Source: JAQYVZ01 sp035269105 (GTDB lineage Bacteria; Desulfobacterota; Desulfuromonadia; Desulfuromonadales; BM103). Taken from it: DNA of 10,648 nt. Location: positions 1 to 10,648 of the forward strand of contig DATFJP010000092.1 in assembly GCA_035269105.1 (NCBI GenBank), in the 5' to 3' direction. The notes beneath the pieces are model-generated. The model was given only the letters and a program-made list of their open reading frames with translations, made no database searches and was not told the origin of the DNA. A program made the position numbers and the translations under genes. The number at the start of each line of letters is the position of its first letter. Positions within the stretch are counted from its first letter, which is position 1. This document shows positions 1 to 6,334 of this stretch, piece by piece.

Positions 1-1
1 C

Positions 2-379
2 TCGGTCGCCGTCATGAAGATGCTGAGCCTCCCCGTCGTGCACGAGGGCAACATCATCATGTTTCCGCAGACCGTGCTTGAGGTGGCCGACGCCTGCAGC
101 GGACTGCGTTCGCTGATGTCGCTGATCACTCTGGCCGTGGCGCTGGCGTTCGTCTCTCTGAAATCGGCGGTCAAGCGGACGATCCTGATTGTTTCGGCGG
201 TGCCGGTGGCGATCGCGACCAATATGTTCCGGGTGATCGTCACCGGGGTGCTGGCCAGTCGTTACGGCGCGGCCGTCGCCGAGGGATTTTTTCATGAATT
301 CGCCGGGCTGGCGGTGTTTGCCGTGGCCATGGTCCTGCTGTTCAGCGAGTGTGCCCTGCTCAGGAAGGTGGGAAGATGA
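2..379 (+). CDS. xrt: Exosortase, C-terminal part (5' end outside window)
   Basis: Exosortases are polytopic inner-membrane cysteine proteases/transpeptidases that recognise the C-terminal PEP-CTERM sorting signal of exported proteins and cleave it. The reading frame is open from the left edge of the window and ends at TGA 377-379; the amino-terminal half is missing. Three expected catalytic elements are visible: Cys in D-A-C-S-G-L-R (codon 95-97), Arg in N-M-F-R-V (codon 230-232) and His in F-F-H-E-F-A-G (codon 293-295). They are separated by hydrophobic segments, as in the family. The gene overlaps epsI by four bases (ATGA), indicating translational coupling. The nearby prsK/prsR pair is typical of XrtA-type systems, but the subtype cannot be settled from this fragment. 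An ATG at position 14 is internal to the frame and is unlikely to be the true start. Confidence 0.93.
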   Translation, partial: SVAVMKMLSLPVVHEGNIIMFPQTVLEVADACSGLRSLMSLITLAVALAFVSLKSAVKRTILIVSAVPVAIATNMFRVIVTGVLASRYGAAVAEGFFHEFAGLAVFAVAMVLLFSECALLRKVGR

Positions 380-1011
380 AAGCATCGTTTCGCTATGGCA
401 TCGTCTATCTGCTGCTCGGTCTGGCCGCCCTGTTTATCCATACCCACGAAACCGTTGCCGTGCCGGTGAACAAGCCGCTCAAGGAGATTCCCACCAGTTT
501 CGGCGCCTGGACCATGTCGAGACAGACCTATTTCAATCCCGAGATGCTGGCTGTTTTGAAGCCGACGGACTATCTCTACCGGGTGTATAGGGACTCCGCC
601 GGGAACAGGGCGACCCTCTACCTTGGCTATCATGCCGGCGGACCGGAGAGCGGGCCGATCCACTCGCCCAAGCATTGCCTGCCGGGCAGCGGCTGGTTTG
701 AGGTGTCGGAAACCGAACGCAGCATTCAGCTCGAAGGCGGCGAGCTGCCCCTGGTCCAGGCGATTTATCAGAAGGACGTCGATCAGAAAGAGCTGTTCCT
801 TTACTATTTCCAGGTCAAGGGGCGGGTCCTGACCGATGAATACTCGCTCAAGCTCGCGGAAATTACCAACTCCATGCTCTACAACCGCCGGGATTCGGCG
901 TTTATCCGGATTTCCGTGCCGTTCTCGGACGACCAGGCCGAGGCTGCGCAGATCGCGGAAGGTTTTGCGGCCATGGTTTATCCGCACATTACAGCTGTGC
1001 TGCCGCTTTAG
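376..1011 (+). CDS. epsI: EpsI family protein (exosortase-associated)
   Basis: This is a 211-residue EpsI/DUF3485 protein, which accompanies exosortases either as a separate protein or fused to the exosortase C-terminus. Its biochemical role is not firmly established; it is linked to exopolysaccharide production and PEP-CTERM sorting. One N-terminal membrane segment or uncleaved signal anchor (about residues 7-22) precedes a periplasmic domain. The family motifs are L-Y-L-G-Y-H (81-86) and H-S-P-K-H-C-L-P-G-S-G-W (96-107), with the conserved Cys at 101. The ATG at 376 was chosen because it overlaps the exosortase stop as ATGA and has a purine-rich AAGGTGGG ribosome site just upstream. A GTG at 349 in the same frame would add nine residues and is less likely. 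Here EpsI is encoded separately instead of being fused to the exosortase. Confidence 0.95.
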   Translation: MKASFRYGIVYLLLGLAALFIHTHETVAVPVNKPLKEIPTSFGAWTMSRQTYFNPEMLAVLKPTDYLYRVYRDSAGNRATLYLGYHAGGPESGPIHSPKHCLPGSGWFEVSETERSIQLEGGELPLVQAIYQKDVDQKELFLYYFQVKGRVLTDEYSLKLAEITNSMLYNRRDSAFIRISVPFSDDQAEAAQIAEGFAAMVYPHITAVLPL

Positions 1012-1029
1012 GAGCCTATCGGACGATCC

Positions 1030-1206
1030 ATGAACTGGCTGCAAATTCGATCCTTCGGCCCATATTTCAGCTCCTTTTTGGCCCATAGCTATGGCTATGA
1101 GCCTGCAAACGAGCTAAAATCTGTTCTCGAGGCCTCGAATTTTCGCTTCAGTCCGTATAGTCCGACAGGTTCCTCGGGCAGCAGATTGGGCCAGCCAGGT
1201 ATATGA
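1030..1206 (+). CDS. Possible small ORF between epsI and prsK, unknown
   Basis: An ATG at 1030 opens a 58-codon frame that fills most of the 191-base gap between epsI and prsK. It ends at TGA 1204-1206 and so overlaps the prsK ATG (1203) as ATGA, the same coupling seen at the exosortase-epsI junction. The predicted peptide begins MNWLQIRSFG, has no obvious membrane segment, is rich in Ser, Tyr and Pro, and matches no family I recognise. The only ribosome-site-like sequence (AGGAG near 1011) lies about 15 bases upstream, which is far. It could be a real coupled leader, a remnant of a lost gene, or chance. The overlap with prsK is the main argument for it. Confidence 0.28.
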   Translation: MNWLQIRSFGPYFSSFLAHSYGYEPANELKSVLEASNFRFSPYSPTGSSGSRLGQPGI

Positions 1207-3260
1207 CCACAACCCTGCTTTCCATCGCCGCCATCTTTGCCGCTGTGTTGCTTGGCGCTTTCGTCGTGCTGCAGAAGCGGCAGCGCTCGCTGAGCAGCGG
1301 TTTTCTGGCGTTTGGCCTGCTGCTGCTGGCGCTGATCGAAGGCGCTGACCGGCTGGCACTGGACAGCCCGGAGCTATGGCTTTCGGCGAAAAGCGTGGTT
1401 CTGGCCGCCGAGTCGCTGCTGGGCACGGCCTGGCTGCTGTACGCCGTGACCTTTGCCAGGAAGCAGCCTTTCCGCAACCTGTCCCGCATTTCGATGGTTT
1501 TTCTGGCCGCCAGCCTGGCCCTGCCCCTGATTGTCGGCCTGTCTTCGCCCGGGAGCTTTTATTTCTCCCCGGATTTCGCCGATGAGCAGGTCTTGTTTCT
1601 CCGCCGGAACGCCTACTATTTTTATCTCGGCCTGCTTTTTTTCACCATCGTCGCCCTTTACCAGCTGGAGCGGACCTTGATGGCCTTTTCCGGTGTGGAA
1701 CGCACACATATCATGCACGAGATTGTCGGCGTCGGCATCATACTGGTCGCGATGCTGGTTTTTTACAGCCCGGCCTTGCTGCATCGCACCATCGATATGA
1801 ACCTGCTGCCGATCCGTTCCCTGGCCCTGCTGGTCGGAACCGGCTTGTGCAGCTACTCCCGATTCAGGCGCGGGTCTGCAAGAAGCCACCTGGTTTCCCG
1901 CGATATGGCCTCCCGGTCTTTTGTGGTCATGGCCGTGGGCTGTTACATTCTGCTGCTCGGCGGCATTGCGCAGGGTTTGCAATATTTCGGACTGCAGGGG
2001 CAGCAACGGCCGCTGTTCATCGGGTTGGCTGTTATTACCGGGCTGGCGTTGGCGCTTATGCTGCTTTCCGAGAAAAACCGCCGTAAGCTCAACGTATTTC
2101 TCCACAAACATTTTTACCACCAGAAATATGACTACCGCAAACAATGGCTGATGTTTACCAATAAACTCTCAGCCGCCGATAATATGGCGAAGCTGCAGGA
2201 TGCGATCCTTGAGTTTTATTGTGAAACCTTCGGTCGCAAGGGGGCCGCGCTTTACCTGCTGGACACCGAAACAGGAGTGTTTCGGCAGAAATGCAGTCAT
2301 GAACTCGAATTCCCTCAGGCCAACTTTGCCAGGGGGCACAGCCTGATCGAATATTTCGACGGCAAGGATTGGATCTTCAATCTCGATGACTCACATCCTC
2401 CAGCATTCGATCAGGTAAGGCACCAGTTCGAATCCTTCAAGGTAAAGCTTTGTGTGCCGCTGCGGCATGAGCAGACCCTCGAGGGTTTTATCCTGTTGGC
2501 AGAACCCTTGAACCCCGACGAACCTCTCAACTTCGAAGATTATGACCTGATGAAGATGTTGGCCCGGCAGGCGACCTCCGTTCTGCTCAGCCTGAAGCTT
2601 TCCGCCCAGCTCTCCGCGGCGCGGGAATTGACGGCTCTCGGCAAGGTTTCAACCTTCGTTGTGCACGATCTCAAAAATCATATCTCCAATCTCTCGCTGA
2701 TGGTGGACAATGCCAGGGAGCATATCGATAACCCTGAGTTTCAGACCGACATGCTCGAAACCCTGGATGAAACAATCTTCAAAATTAAAGATTTGATCTC
2801 CCGGTTGAAAAACATAAAAGAAAAAAAAGTTCTGAATCCTGTGACCTGCGACTTGACGGAGATCGTTCGGCGGGGGGCCAGGGCGGGTGGCGCACCGCCC
2901 GGTTCGGTGCGGGGGGAGCAGGTTCTGGCCAGCATCGATGCCGAGGAGATCGAAAAAGTCGTGCATAATCTGGTGTTGAATGCGCATGAGGCCGGAGCGT
3001 CGAATGGGTCGTTGACCATTAATGTCGGCATCGATGAGACGGTTTTCTTTGAGGTGACGGATGAGGGCTGTGGTATGTCGCAGGAGTTCATCCGCGACCG
3101 TTTGTTCAAGCCGTTTCAAACCACAAAACCGAAAGGCTTCGGCATCGGTTTGTTCCAGTGCCGACAGATCATCGAAGCCCATGGGGGTGAAATCGAAGTC
3201 GTCAGCAAGCTAGGTGAGGGGACATCCTTCAAGGTGCTTTTGCCGGCGGTTGAGGATTGA
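1203..3260 (+). CDS. prsK: XrtA/PEP-CTERM system histidine kinase PrsK
   Basis: This 685-residue membrane sensor kinase is the partner of PrsR in regulating PEP-CTERM surface protein genes. Residues 1-290 contain about eight or nine hydrophobic segments (for example 4-23, 32-47, 61-84, 98-113, 138-156, 173-193, 239-260 and 270-289), forming an integral-membrane sensor. A GAF-like cytoplasmic domain follows at about 320-465. The dimerisation/phosphoacceptor region contains V-V-H-D-L-K-N with His at 488. The ATPase domain shows the N box (H-N-L-V-L-N-A-H-E-A, Asn 589 and 593), the G1 box D-E-G-C-G (from 620) and the G2 box G-F-G-I-G-L (from 645). The length and the many-TM plus GAF plus kinase layout match the family. 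The ribosome site at the ATG is weak (GCCAGGT), consistent with coupling to something upstream. The ligand is unknown. Confidence 0.94.
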   Translation: MTTTLLSIAAIFAAVLLGAFVVLQKRQRSLSSGFLAFGLLLLALIEGADRLALDSPELWLSAKSVVLAAESLLGTAWLLYAVTFARKQPFRNLSRISMVFLAASLALPLIVGLSSPGSFYFSPDFADEQVLFLRRNAYYFYLGLLFFTIVALYQLERTLMAFSGVERTHIMHEIVGVGIILVAMLVFYSPALLHRTIDMNLLPIRSLALLVGTGLCSYSRFRRGSARSHLVSRDMASRSFVVMAVGCYILLLGGIAQGLQYFGLQGQQRPLFIGLAVITGLALALMLLSEKNRRKLNVFLHKHFYHQKYDYRKQWLMFTNKLSAADNMAKLQDAILEFYCETFGRKGAALYLLDTETGVFRQKCSHELEFPQANFARGHSLIEYFDGKDWIFNLDDSHPPAFDQVRHQFESFKVKLCVPLRHEQTLEGFILLAEPLNPDEPLNFEDYDLMKMLARQATSVLLSLKLSAQLSAARELTALGKVSTFVVHDLKNHISNLSLMVDNAREHIDNPEFQTDMLETLDETIFKIKDLISRLKNIKEKKVLNPVTCDLTEIVRRGARAGGAPPGSVRGEQVLASIDAEEIEKVVHNLVLNAHEAGASNGSLTINVGIDETVFFEVTDEGCGMSQEFIRDRLFKPFQTTKPKGFGIGLFQCRQIIEAHGGEIEVVSKLGEGTSFKVLLPAVED

Positions 3261-3378
3261 AAATGTATCTGTTTCTTTACCGGACAAAAATTTTCACGAC
3301 TTCGGATTGAGGCTAAATGGCAAAGCCAGAGTTTTTGATTTTTGACTCAACATCAGGCTTGATCCGCTGATATTTTCC

Positions 3379-3402
3379 AAAACACATAGAATAAGGTGTT
3401 TT
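3379..3402 (+). other. AT-rich hairpin in the prsK-prsR gap
   Basis: A 7-bp stem AAAACAC / GTGTTTT (3379-3385 and 3396-3402) with a 10-base loop is followed by a T-rich run. It lies 22 bases before prsR, inside a 163-base AT-rich spacer (3261-3423). It could act as a weak terminator or attenuator between prsK and prsR, or be incidental. The stem is weak, being mostly A-T pairs. No convincing -24/-12 promoter was found in this spacer. Confidence 0.25.
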
Positions 3403-3423
3403 TTGATTTTTTGAGGTTAGATC

Positions 3424-4833
3424 ATGGAATCTATTTTGATTGTAGAGGACGACAGCGGCATCAGAAAGCAGCTGAAATGGGGCCTTGACAAGAAGTACAA
3501 GGTGTTGCTTGCCGAAGACGGGAAGCAGGCTTTGGCGATGTTTGCCAAGCAGGAGCCCAAGGTTGTCACTCTGGACCTTGGCCTGCCTCCGGATACGGAT
3601 GGGGCAAGTGAAGGGCTGCGTGTGCTGGAAGAGATTCTTGCCCAGGGTAAAAATACAAAAGTTATCGTGGTCTCTGGTAACGAAGAGCACAAGAATGCCC
3701 TGATGGCGATTAATCTCGGGGCCTACGACTTTTGCCATAAACCCGTTGAACTCGATACCTTGAAGGTCATTCTGGAAAGGGCTTTTCATCTTTATAATCT
3801 CGAAGACCAGAACCGACGGCTGCAGTCGGACAGGGTCAGCGCGGATTCCGGGGCTATGCAGGGAATCTTCAGCCAATGTCCGGAAATGGAAGAAATCTTC
3901 GCCATCATACGCAAAGTCGGTTCCATCGACGTGCCGGTCCTGGTCTTGGGCGAGAGTGGGACCGGCAAGGAACTGGTGGCTCGGGCCATCCACGAAAACA
4001 GCCTTCGCAAAGATGGGCCATTTATCCCCATCAATTGCGGTGCCATTCCAGAGAATTTGCTGGAGGCCGAACTGTTCGGCCATGAGAAAGGCTCATTTAC
4101 CGGCGCCCAGGCACGGGTCCAGGGTAAAGTCGAATTTGCCCATGGCGGGACCTTGTTTCTCGATGAAATCGGCGATATGCCGCTTCTTCTCCAGGTGAAG
4201 CTGCTGCGCTTCCTTCAGGAGAAAGTCATCCAAAGAGTCGGGGGTCGGGAAGACATTCAGGTCGATGCCCGCATTGTGGCTGCCACTAATATCGATATTG
4301 AGGAGGCGACCCAAAACGGCACATTTCGTGAGGATCTCTACTATCGAATTGGGGTCGTCACCATCAATCTGCCGCCGCTGAAGGAGCGAGGTGATGATAT
4401 TGCCTTGCTGGCCAATCTTTTCATGCGCCGATTCGCCAATGAATTCAAGCAGAGAGTCCGCTGTTTCAGCGTGGCCGCCTTACGGGCATTGAACGGCCAC
4501 GATTGGCCCGGTAATATCCGGGAACTGGAAAATCGCGTCAAGCGTGCGGTGGTCATGGCGGAAAGCCAGACGATCGAACCCAGGGATCTTGGTTTTCCTG
4601 AAGATCCGACAGTCGAGGAGGAGGAAGCTAAAACTGTTTCCTCTGGATTGGAGATCAGCGGCTTGAAGCTCAAAGAAGCACGCAGCCTTGTGGAGAAGCG
4701 CTTGCTGGCGGAAGTCCTCGATGAAACCTATGGCAATGTCCTCAAGGCCGCGGAAGCGCTCGGCGTCAGCCGACCAACTCTTTACGACCTTATGAAAAAA
4801 CATAATTATTATGTCGATGATAAAGGGAGATAA
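3424..4833 (+). CDS. prsR: PEP-CTERM-box response regulator PrsR (sigma-54 activator)
   Basis: This 469-residue NtrC-type activator of RNA polymerase with sigma-54 is the cognate regulator of PrsK. The receiver domain (about 1-120) has the acidic pocket E8-D9-D10, phosphoacceptor D51 in V-V-T-L-D-L-G-L-P, S84 and K106. The AAA+ domain (about 145-375) has Walker A G-E-S-G-T-G-K-E (176-183), the sigma-54 contact loop G-S-F-T-G-A (223-228) in place of the more usual GAFTGA, and Walker B G-G-T-L-F-L-D-E (241-248). The Fis-type helix-turn-helix lies at about 434-460 (A-A-E-A-L-G-V-S-R-P-T-L-Y). All residues needed for ATP hydrolysis and phosphorylation are present, so the protein should be active. 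GAGG seven bases upstream supports the ATG at 3424. It sits 163 bases after prsK in an AT-rich spacer and may also have its own promoter. Confidence 0.95.
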   Translation: MESILIVEDDSGIRKQLKWGLDKKYKVLLAEDGKQALAMFAKQEPKVVTLDLGLPPDTDGASEGLRVLEEILAQGKNTKVIVVSGNEEHKNALMAINLGAYDFCHKPVELDTLKVILERAFHLYNLEDQNRRLQSDRVSADSGAMQGIFSQCPEMEEIFAIIRKVGSIDVPVLVLGESGTGKELVARAIHENSLRKDGPFIPINCGAIPENLLEAELFGHEKGSFTGAQARVQGKVEFAHGGTLFLDEIGDMPLLLQVKLLRFLQEKVIQRVGGREDIQVDARIVAATNIDIEEATQNGTFREDLYYRIGVVTINLPPLKERGDDIALLANLFMRRFANEFKQRVRCFSVAALRALNGHDWPGNIRELENRVKRAVVMAESQTIEPRDLGFPEDPTVEEEEAKTVSSGLEISGLKLKEARSLVEKRLLAEVLDETYGNVLKAAEALGVSRPTLYDLMKKHNYYVDDKGR

Positions 4834-4847
4834 ACAGTTCTGATTGT

Positions 4848-4866
4848 TCTGTACACTCAGTACAGA
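4848..4866. repeat. Perfect 7-bp inverted repeat after prsR
   Basis: TCTGTAC and GTACAGA flank a 5-base loop (ACTCA) 15 bases after the prsR stop. There is no T run on either side, so it is a poor intrinsic terminator. The symmetrical TGTAC-N5-GTACA core could be a protein-binding site. It sits in the 80-base gap between the convergent prsR and PilZ genes. It is not a LexA box of the CTGT-N8-ACAG type because the spacing is 9. Confidence 0.35.
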
Positions 4867-4913
4867 TTGGAATAATCATAGTGACCCTGTCAGCATTTTG
4901 AAAATATTTTTGG

Positions 4914-5264
4914 CTAATGCAGGATCTTTCCATCGGGAAGCAATATTTCGTTGGTTTCCTCTTTCGATTGGGGGATATTTATATCGATGATTTGTGCGGC
5001 CACCCCTAATGTACTGTTCTGCGGTTCAACTCGTTTGACCATGGCTTGACCATGAACTTCAATTGTTCGCCCCGGAACCGCATATTCGAAAGAAACTGAA
5101 AACTTGATAAGCATTCCTTCCCGAAGGTTCTTATCGGTTAAGAAATAAATTCCGGATGAACTGATGTTCCGAGAAATGCCCGTTCCCTCTTCCAGGTAAA
5201 CAGGAACCTCCACTTCATATCTTTCCGCACTTCTGGTCTCGATATAATTTTCCATGAGGCTCAA
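4914..5264 (-). CDS. PilZ domain protein (c-di-GMP binding)
   Basis: This is a small cytoplasmic single-domain PilZ protein of 116 residues. The two c-di-GMP-binding motifs are intact: R-S-A-E-R (RxxxR, residues 11-15) and N-I-S-S-S-G (N/DxSxxG, residues 33-38), with normal spacing and the expected beta-rich remainder. It should bind c-di-GMP and act on an unidentified partner; control of exopolysaccharide or motility is common for such proteins. The start is uncertain. The TTG at 5264 has GGTGGA six bases upstream, while the ATG at 5255 (113 residues) has no well-spaced ribosome site. It converges with prsR. Its base composition is more AT-rich than prsK/prsR. Being next to an exosortase locus makes a role in surface polymer control plausible but unproven. 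Confidence 0.88.
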   Translation of the reverse strand: MSLMENYIETRSAERYEVEVPVYLEEGTGISRNISSSGIYFLTDKNLREGMLIKFSVSFEYAVPGRTIEVHGQAMVKRVEPQNSTLGVAAQIIDINIPQSKEETNEILLPDGKILH

Positions 5265-5308
5265 TTTATTTCCACCGGAATCAAAATCGCATGCCGACTT
5301 TGCTGCAG

Positions 5309-5314
5309 ATTATA
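5309..5314 (-). promoter_or_regulatory. Possible -10 box for the PilZ gene
   Basis: Read on the minus strand this is TATAAT, within an alternating TATATA run about 45 bases before the PilZ start. The matching -35 region is only a T-rich run, so the promoter call rests on the -10 alone. Confidence 0.3.
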
Positions 5315-5524
5315 TATATCAATCTTCATACCAAAAAAAAACTGTGAAAAAACCTCATGTTACTTATTAACTTCATGGCCATCTTCTTTCTGTAAGAAAT
5401 TTCAACACTTGGCCGTATGCCATCGAAGGTGGAAGTTTTTTGAGCAAGATAATTTTTACCCAATCAGTCCTTGATTCCCTTGTCATGACGAAAAACTTTT
5501 CGTTTCCAGCTCGAAAACAGCACT

Positions 5525-5553
5525 GTGTCCCTCCGGAGTTTCCGGATGGACAC
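5525..5553. repeat. 13-bp inverted repeat, 3-base loop
   Basis: GTGTCCCTCCGGA (5525-5537) and TCCGGATGGACAC (5541-5553) form a stem with 12 of 13 positions paired. It is GC-rich within an AT-rich region. It has no following T run on the plus strand (TAAATAA instead), so it is not a clear terminator. It could be an operator, a dispersed repeat, or a relic of an insertion-sequence end. Its centre is about 150 bases upstream of the sigma-54 -24 box, which would also fit an enhancer site. Confidence 0.5.
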
Positions 5554-5623
5554 TAAATAATCCTGTTTGCCCGTATAAAAAGTGAATTGATCTCCAAGGC
5601 TTTGCTCACTCTTGCGGTCTGTG

Positions 5624-5640
5624 TGTAAAGAAAATTGACA
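5624..5640 (+). promoter_or_regulatory. Candidate activator-binding palindrome upstream of sigma-54 promoter
   Basis: TGTAAAGAAAATTGACA is an imperfect inverted repeat (TGTAAA / TTGACA, five of six positions symmetrical). It ends 48 bases before the -24 box, putting its centre about 80 bases before the expected transcription start, a normal distance for an NtrC-type activator site. Binding by PrsR is an inference from proximity and promoter type. Confidence 0.35.
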
Positions 5641-5688
5641 GTCCCAATAGCTAAGTTGAAACTTATTGAAATTTAACTGGTTTTGATA

Positions 5689-5704
5689 TGGAACGTCTTT
5701 TGCT
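5689..5704 (+). promoter_or_regulatory. Sigma-54 (-24/-12) promoter
   Basis: TGGAACG-N4-TTGCT matches the consensus TGGCACG-N4-TTGCW with a single mismatch, and keeps the invariant GG and GC exactly ten bases apart. Transcription would start near 5715, running toward the small gene at 5918 (or 5825). It is the only full match I found while scanning the intergenic regions, and it lies less than 1 kb from prsR, which encodes a sigma-54 activator. Confidence 0.6.
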
Positions 5705-5917
5705 TTTCACTAACTGGCTTGGAACCTTTGTCGTTTTTAAGTGCCAATGGCGGGAATAAATATTTCGTTCCAATCGGCCACGAGAAGGGCAATATGGGGA
5801 GGTTTTGCCTGACTTAAGCTTAGGATGAATTCACATGAATATGTTTTTTCAATGCTTTGCCCCTGGTCAGGATTATTTTTCACAATTAAACCGGCTTATC
5901 CAAAGGCCAAATTCAAT

Positions 5918-6178
5918 ATGAAAAAACATCAAATCCTGGTCATGAGTGAACAGTCTGTGACAATCAATGGCGTTTTTGAAAAGCAGGTCAACACCAACAC
6001 TTTAGCAAAACATAAGATTTCAAAAACAGATCTAGTCACGCTCTACCTGACTGAGGAAGAATCTAGTATTGAGTTTTCCTATGAAGTTTACAAATTATTG
6101 AAATCTTTTGGATATAAAAATGTTGATTTTACTGGTAACCCGCACTCTGATGAGATTATTAAAAAGTCATGCGCATGA
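5918..6178 (+). CDS. Hypothetical protein, unknown function
   Basis: This encodes a predicted 86-residue soluble protein that I do not recognise. It begins MKKHQILVMSEQS and is rich in Lys, Glu, Ser and Thr. It has no membrane segment or signal peptide and no obvious metal-binding motif; a single Cys is near the C-terminus. The ATG at 5918 (ATGAAAAAA) has AAAGG 11 bases upstream. The same frame is open back to an ATG at 5825, which would add 31 residues (117 in all) but has no spaced ribosome site. It lies downstream of the sigma-54 promoter at 5689-5704, leaving a 5' leader of about 110 or 200 bases depending on the start. Low GC compared with the neighbours suggests horizontal origin or relaxed selection. 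It converges with the small membrane-protein gene at 6335-6481. Confidence 0.55.
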   Translation: MKKHQILVMSEQSVTINGVFEKQVNTNTLAKHKISKTDLVTLYLTEEESSIEFSYEVYKLLKSFGYKNVDFTGNPHSDEIIKKSCA

Positions 6179-6242
6179 AAAAATTTGACTAAGAGGTGCT
6201 TGACCGTTGCAAGGCTTCCGAAATTACCGGAAGAGCCAAAAG

Positions 6243-6275
6243 AAAGCCGGCCGGCAGACGAAACCGGCCGGCTTT
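6243..6275 (-). terminator. Strong intrinsic terminator (likely bidirectional)
   Basis: A 12-bp perfect stem (6243-6254 with 6264-6275) has a GC-rich core CCGGCCGG and a 9-base loop. On the minus strand it is followed by TTCTTTT, ending the 48-aa gene's transcript; on the plus strand the stem ends in TTT followed by TAAAATATTT, so it could also stop the gene ending at 6178. Confidence 0.8.
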
Positions 6276-6284
6276 TAAAATATT

Positions 6285-6310
6285 TAGGCCGCACCCGAAG
6301 GTGCGGCCTA
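6285..6310 (-). terminator. Second tandem hairpin after the small membrane-protein gene
   Basis: A perfect 11-bp stem, TAGGCCGCACC with GGTGCGGCCTA, closes on a CGAA tetraloop. On the minus strand it comes 25 bases after the stop at 6335 and is followed by AATATTTTAAA. It is either a first terminator or a stabilising 3' hairpin ahead of the stronger one at 6243-6275. Confidence 0.65.
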
Positions 6311-6334
6311 GGTTCATTTTCGGTTGGCAGCCGC

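Larger units (their letters stand above)
5265..5688. other. AT-rich intergenic region between PilZ gene and sigma-54 promoter
   Basis: Together with 5705-5824 this forms a stretch of about 560 bases without a convincing gene. It is clearly more AT-rich than the exosortase block. It contains a possible -10 box for the PilZ gene (5309-5314), two TGT...ACA elements of 17 bases (5391-5407 and 5624-5640), a tiny CGAAAA/TTTTCG hairpin (5489-5502) and a 13-bp imperfect inverted repeat (5525-5553). I see no RNA gene or riboswitch. Confidence 0.6.

Noticed and set aside
292..1086. Long minus-strand frame (264 codons) opposite the exosortase and epsI genes
   Set aside because: It is antisense to two clearly recognised genes, matches no family, and reflects high-GC codon bias in the opposite frame.
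1374..2144. 256-codon minus-strand frame opposite the membrane part of prsK
   Set aside because: Composition is rich in Gln, Gly and Arg as expected for the antisense of Leu- and Ala-rich membrane segments; prsK is certain on the other strand.
3300..3335. GGCTAAATGGCAAAGCC region before prsR as a possible c-di-GMP (GEMM) riboswitch
   Set aside because: Only a short GCAAAGCC similarity; the two-stem architecture and receptor sequences are absent.
3313..4083. 256-codon minus-strand frame opposite prsR
   Set aside because: Antisense shadow of the receiver and AAA+ domains of PrsR; no domain of its own.
4848..4866. CTGT...ACAG after prsR as a LexA (SOS) box
   Set aside because: The half-sites are separated by nine bases instead of eight, and there is no SOS-type gene beside it.
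5790..5806. TGGGGAGGTTTTGCC as a second sigma-54 promoter nearer the unknown gene
   Set aside because: The GG and GC are nine bases apart instead of the required ten and the -24 box is poor.
6215..6233. CTTCCG/CGGAAG hairpin after the unknown gene as its terminator
   Set aside because: Only a 6-bp stem with no T run on the plus strand; the stronger hairpin at 6243-6275 is a better terminator for both directions.
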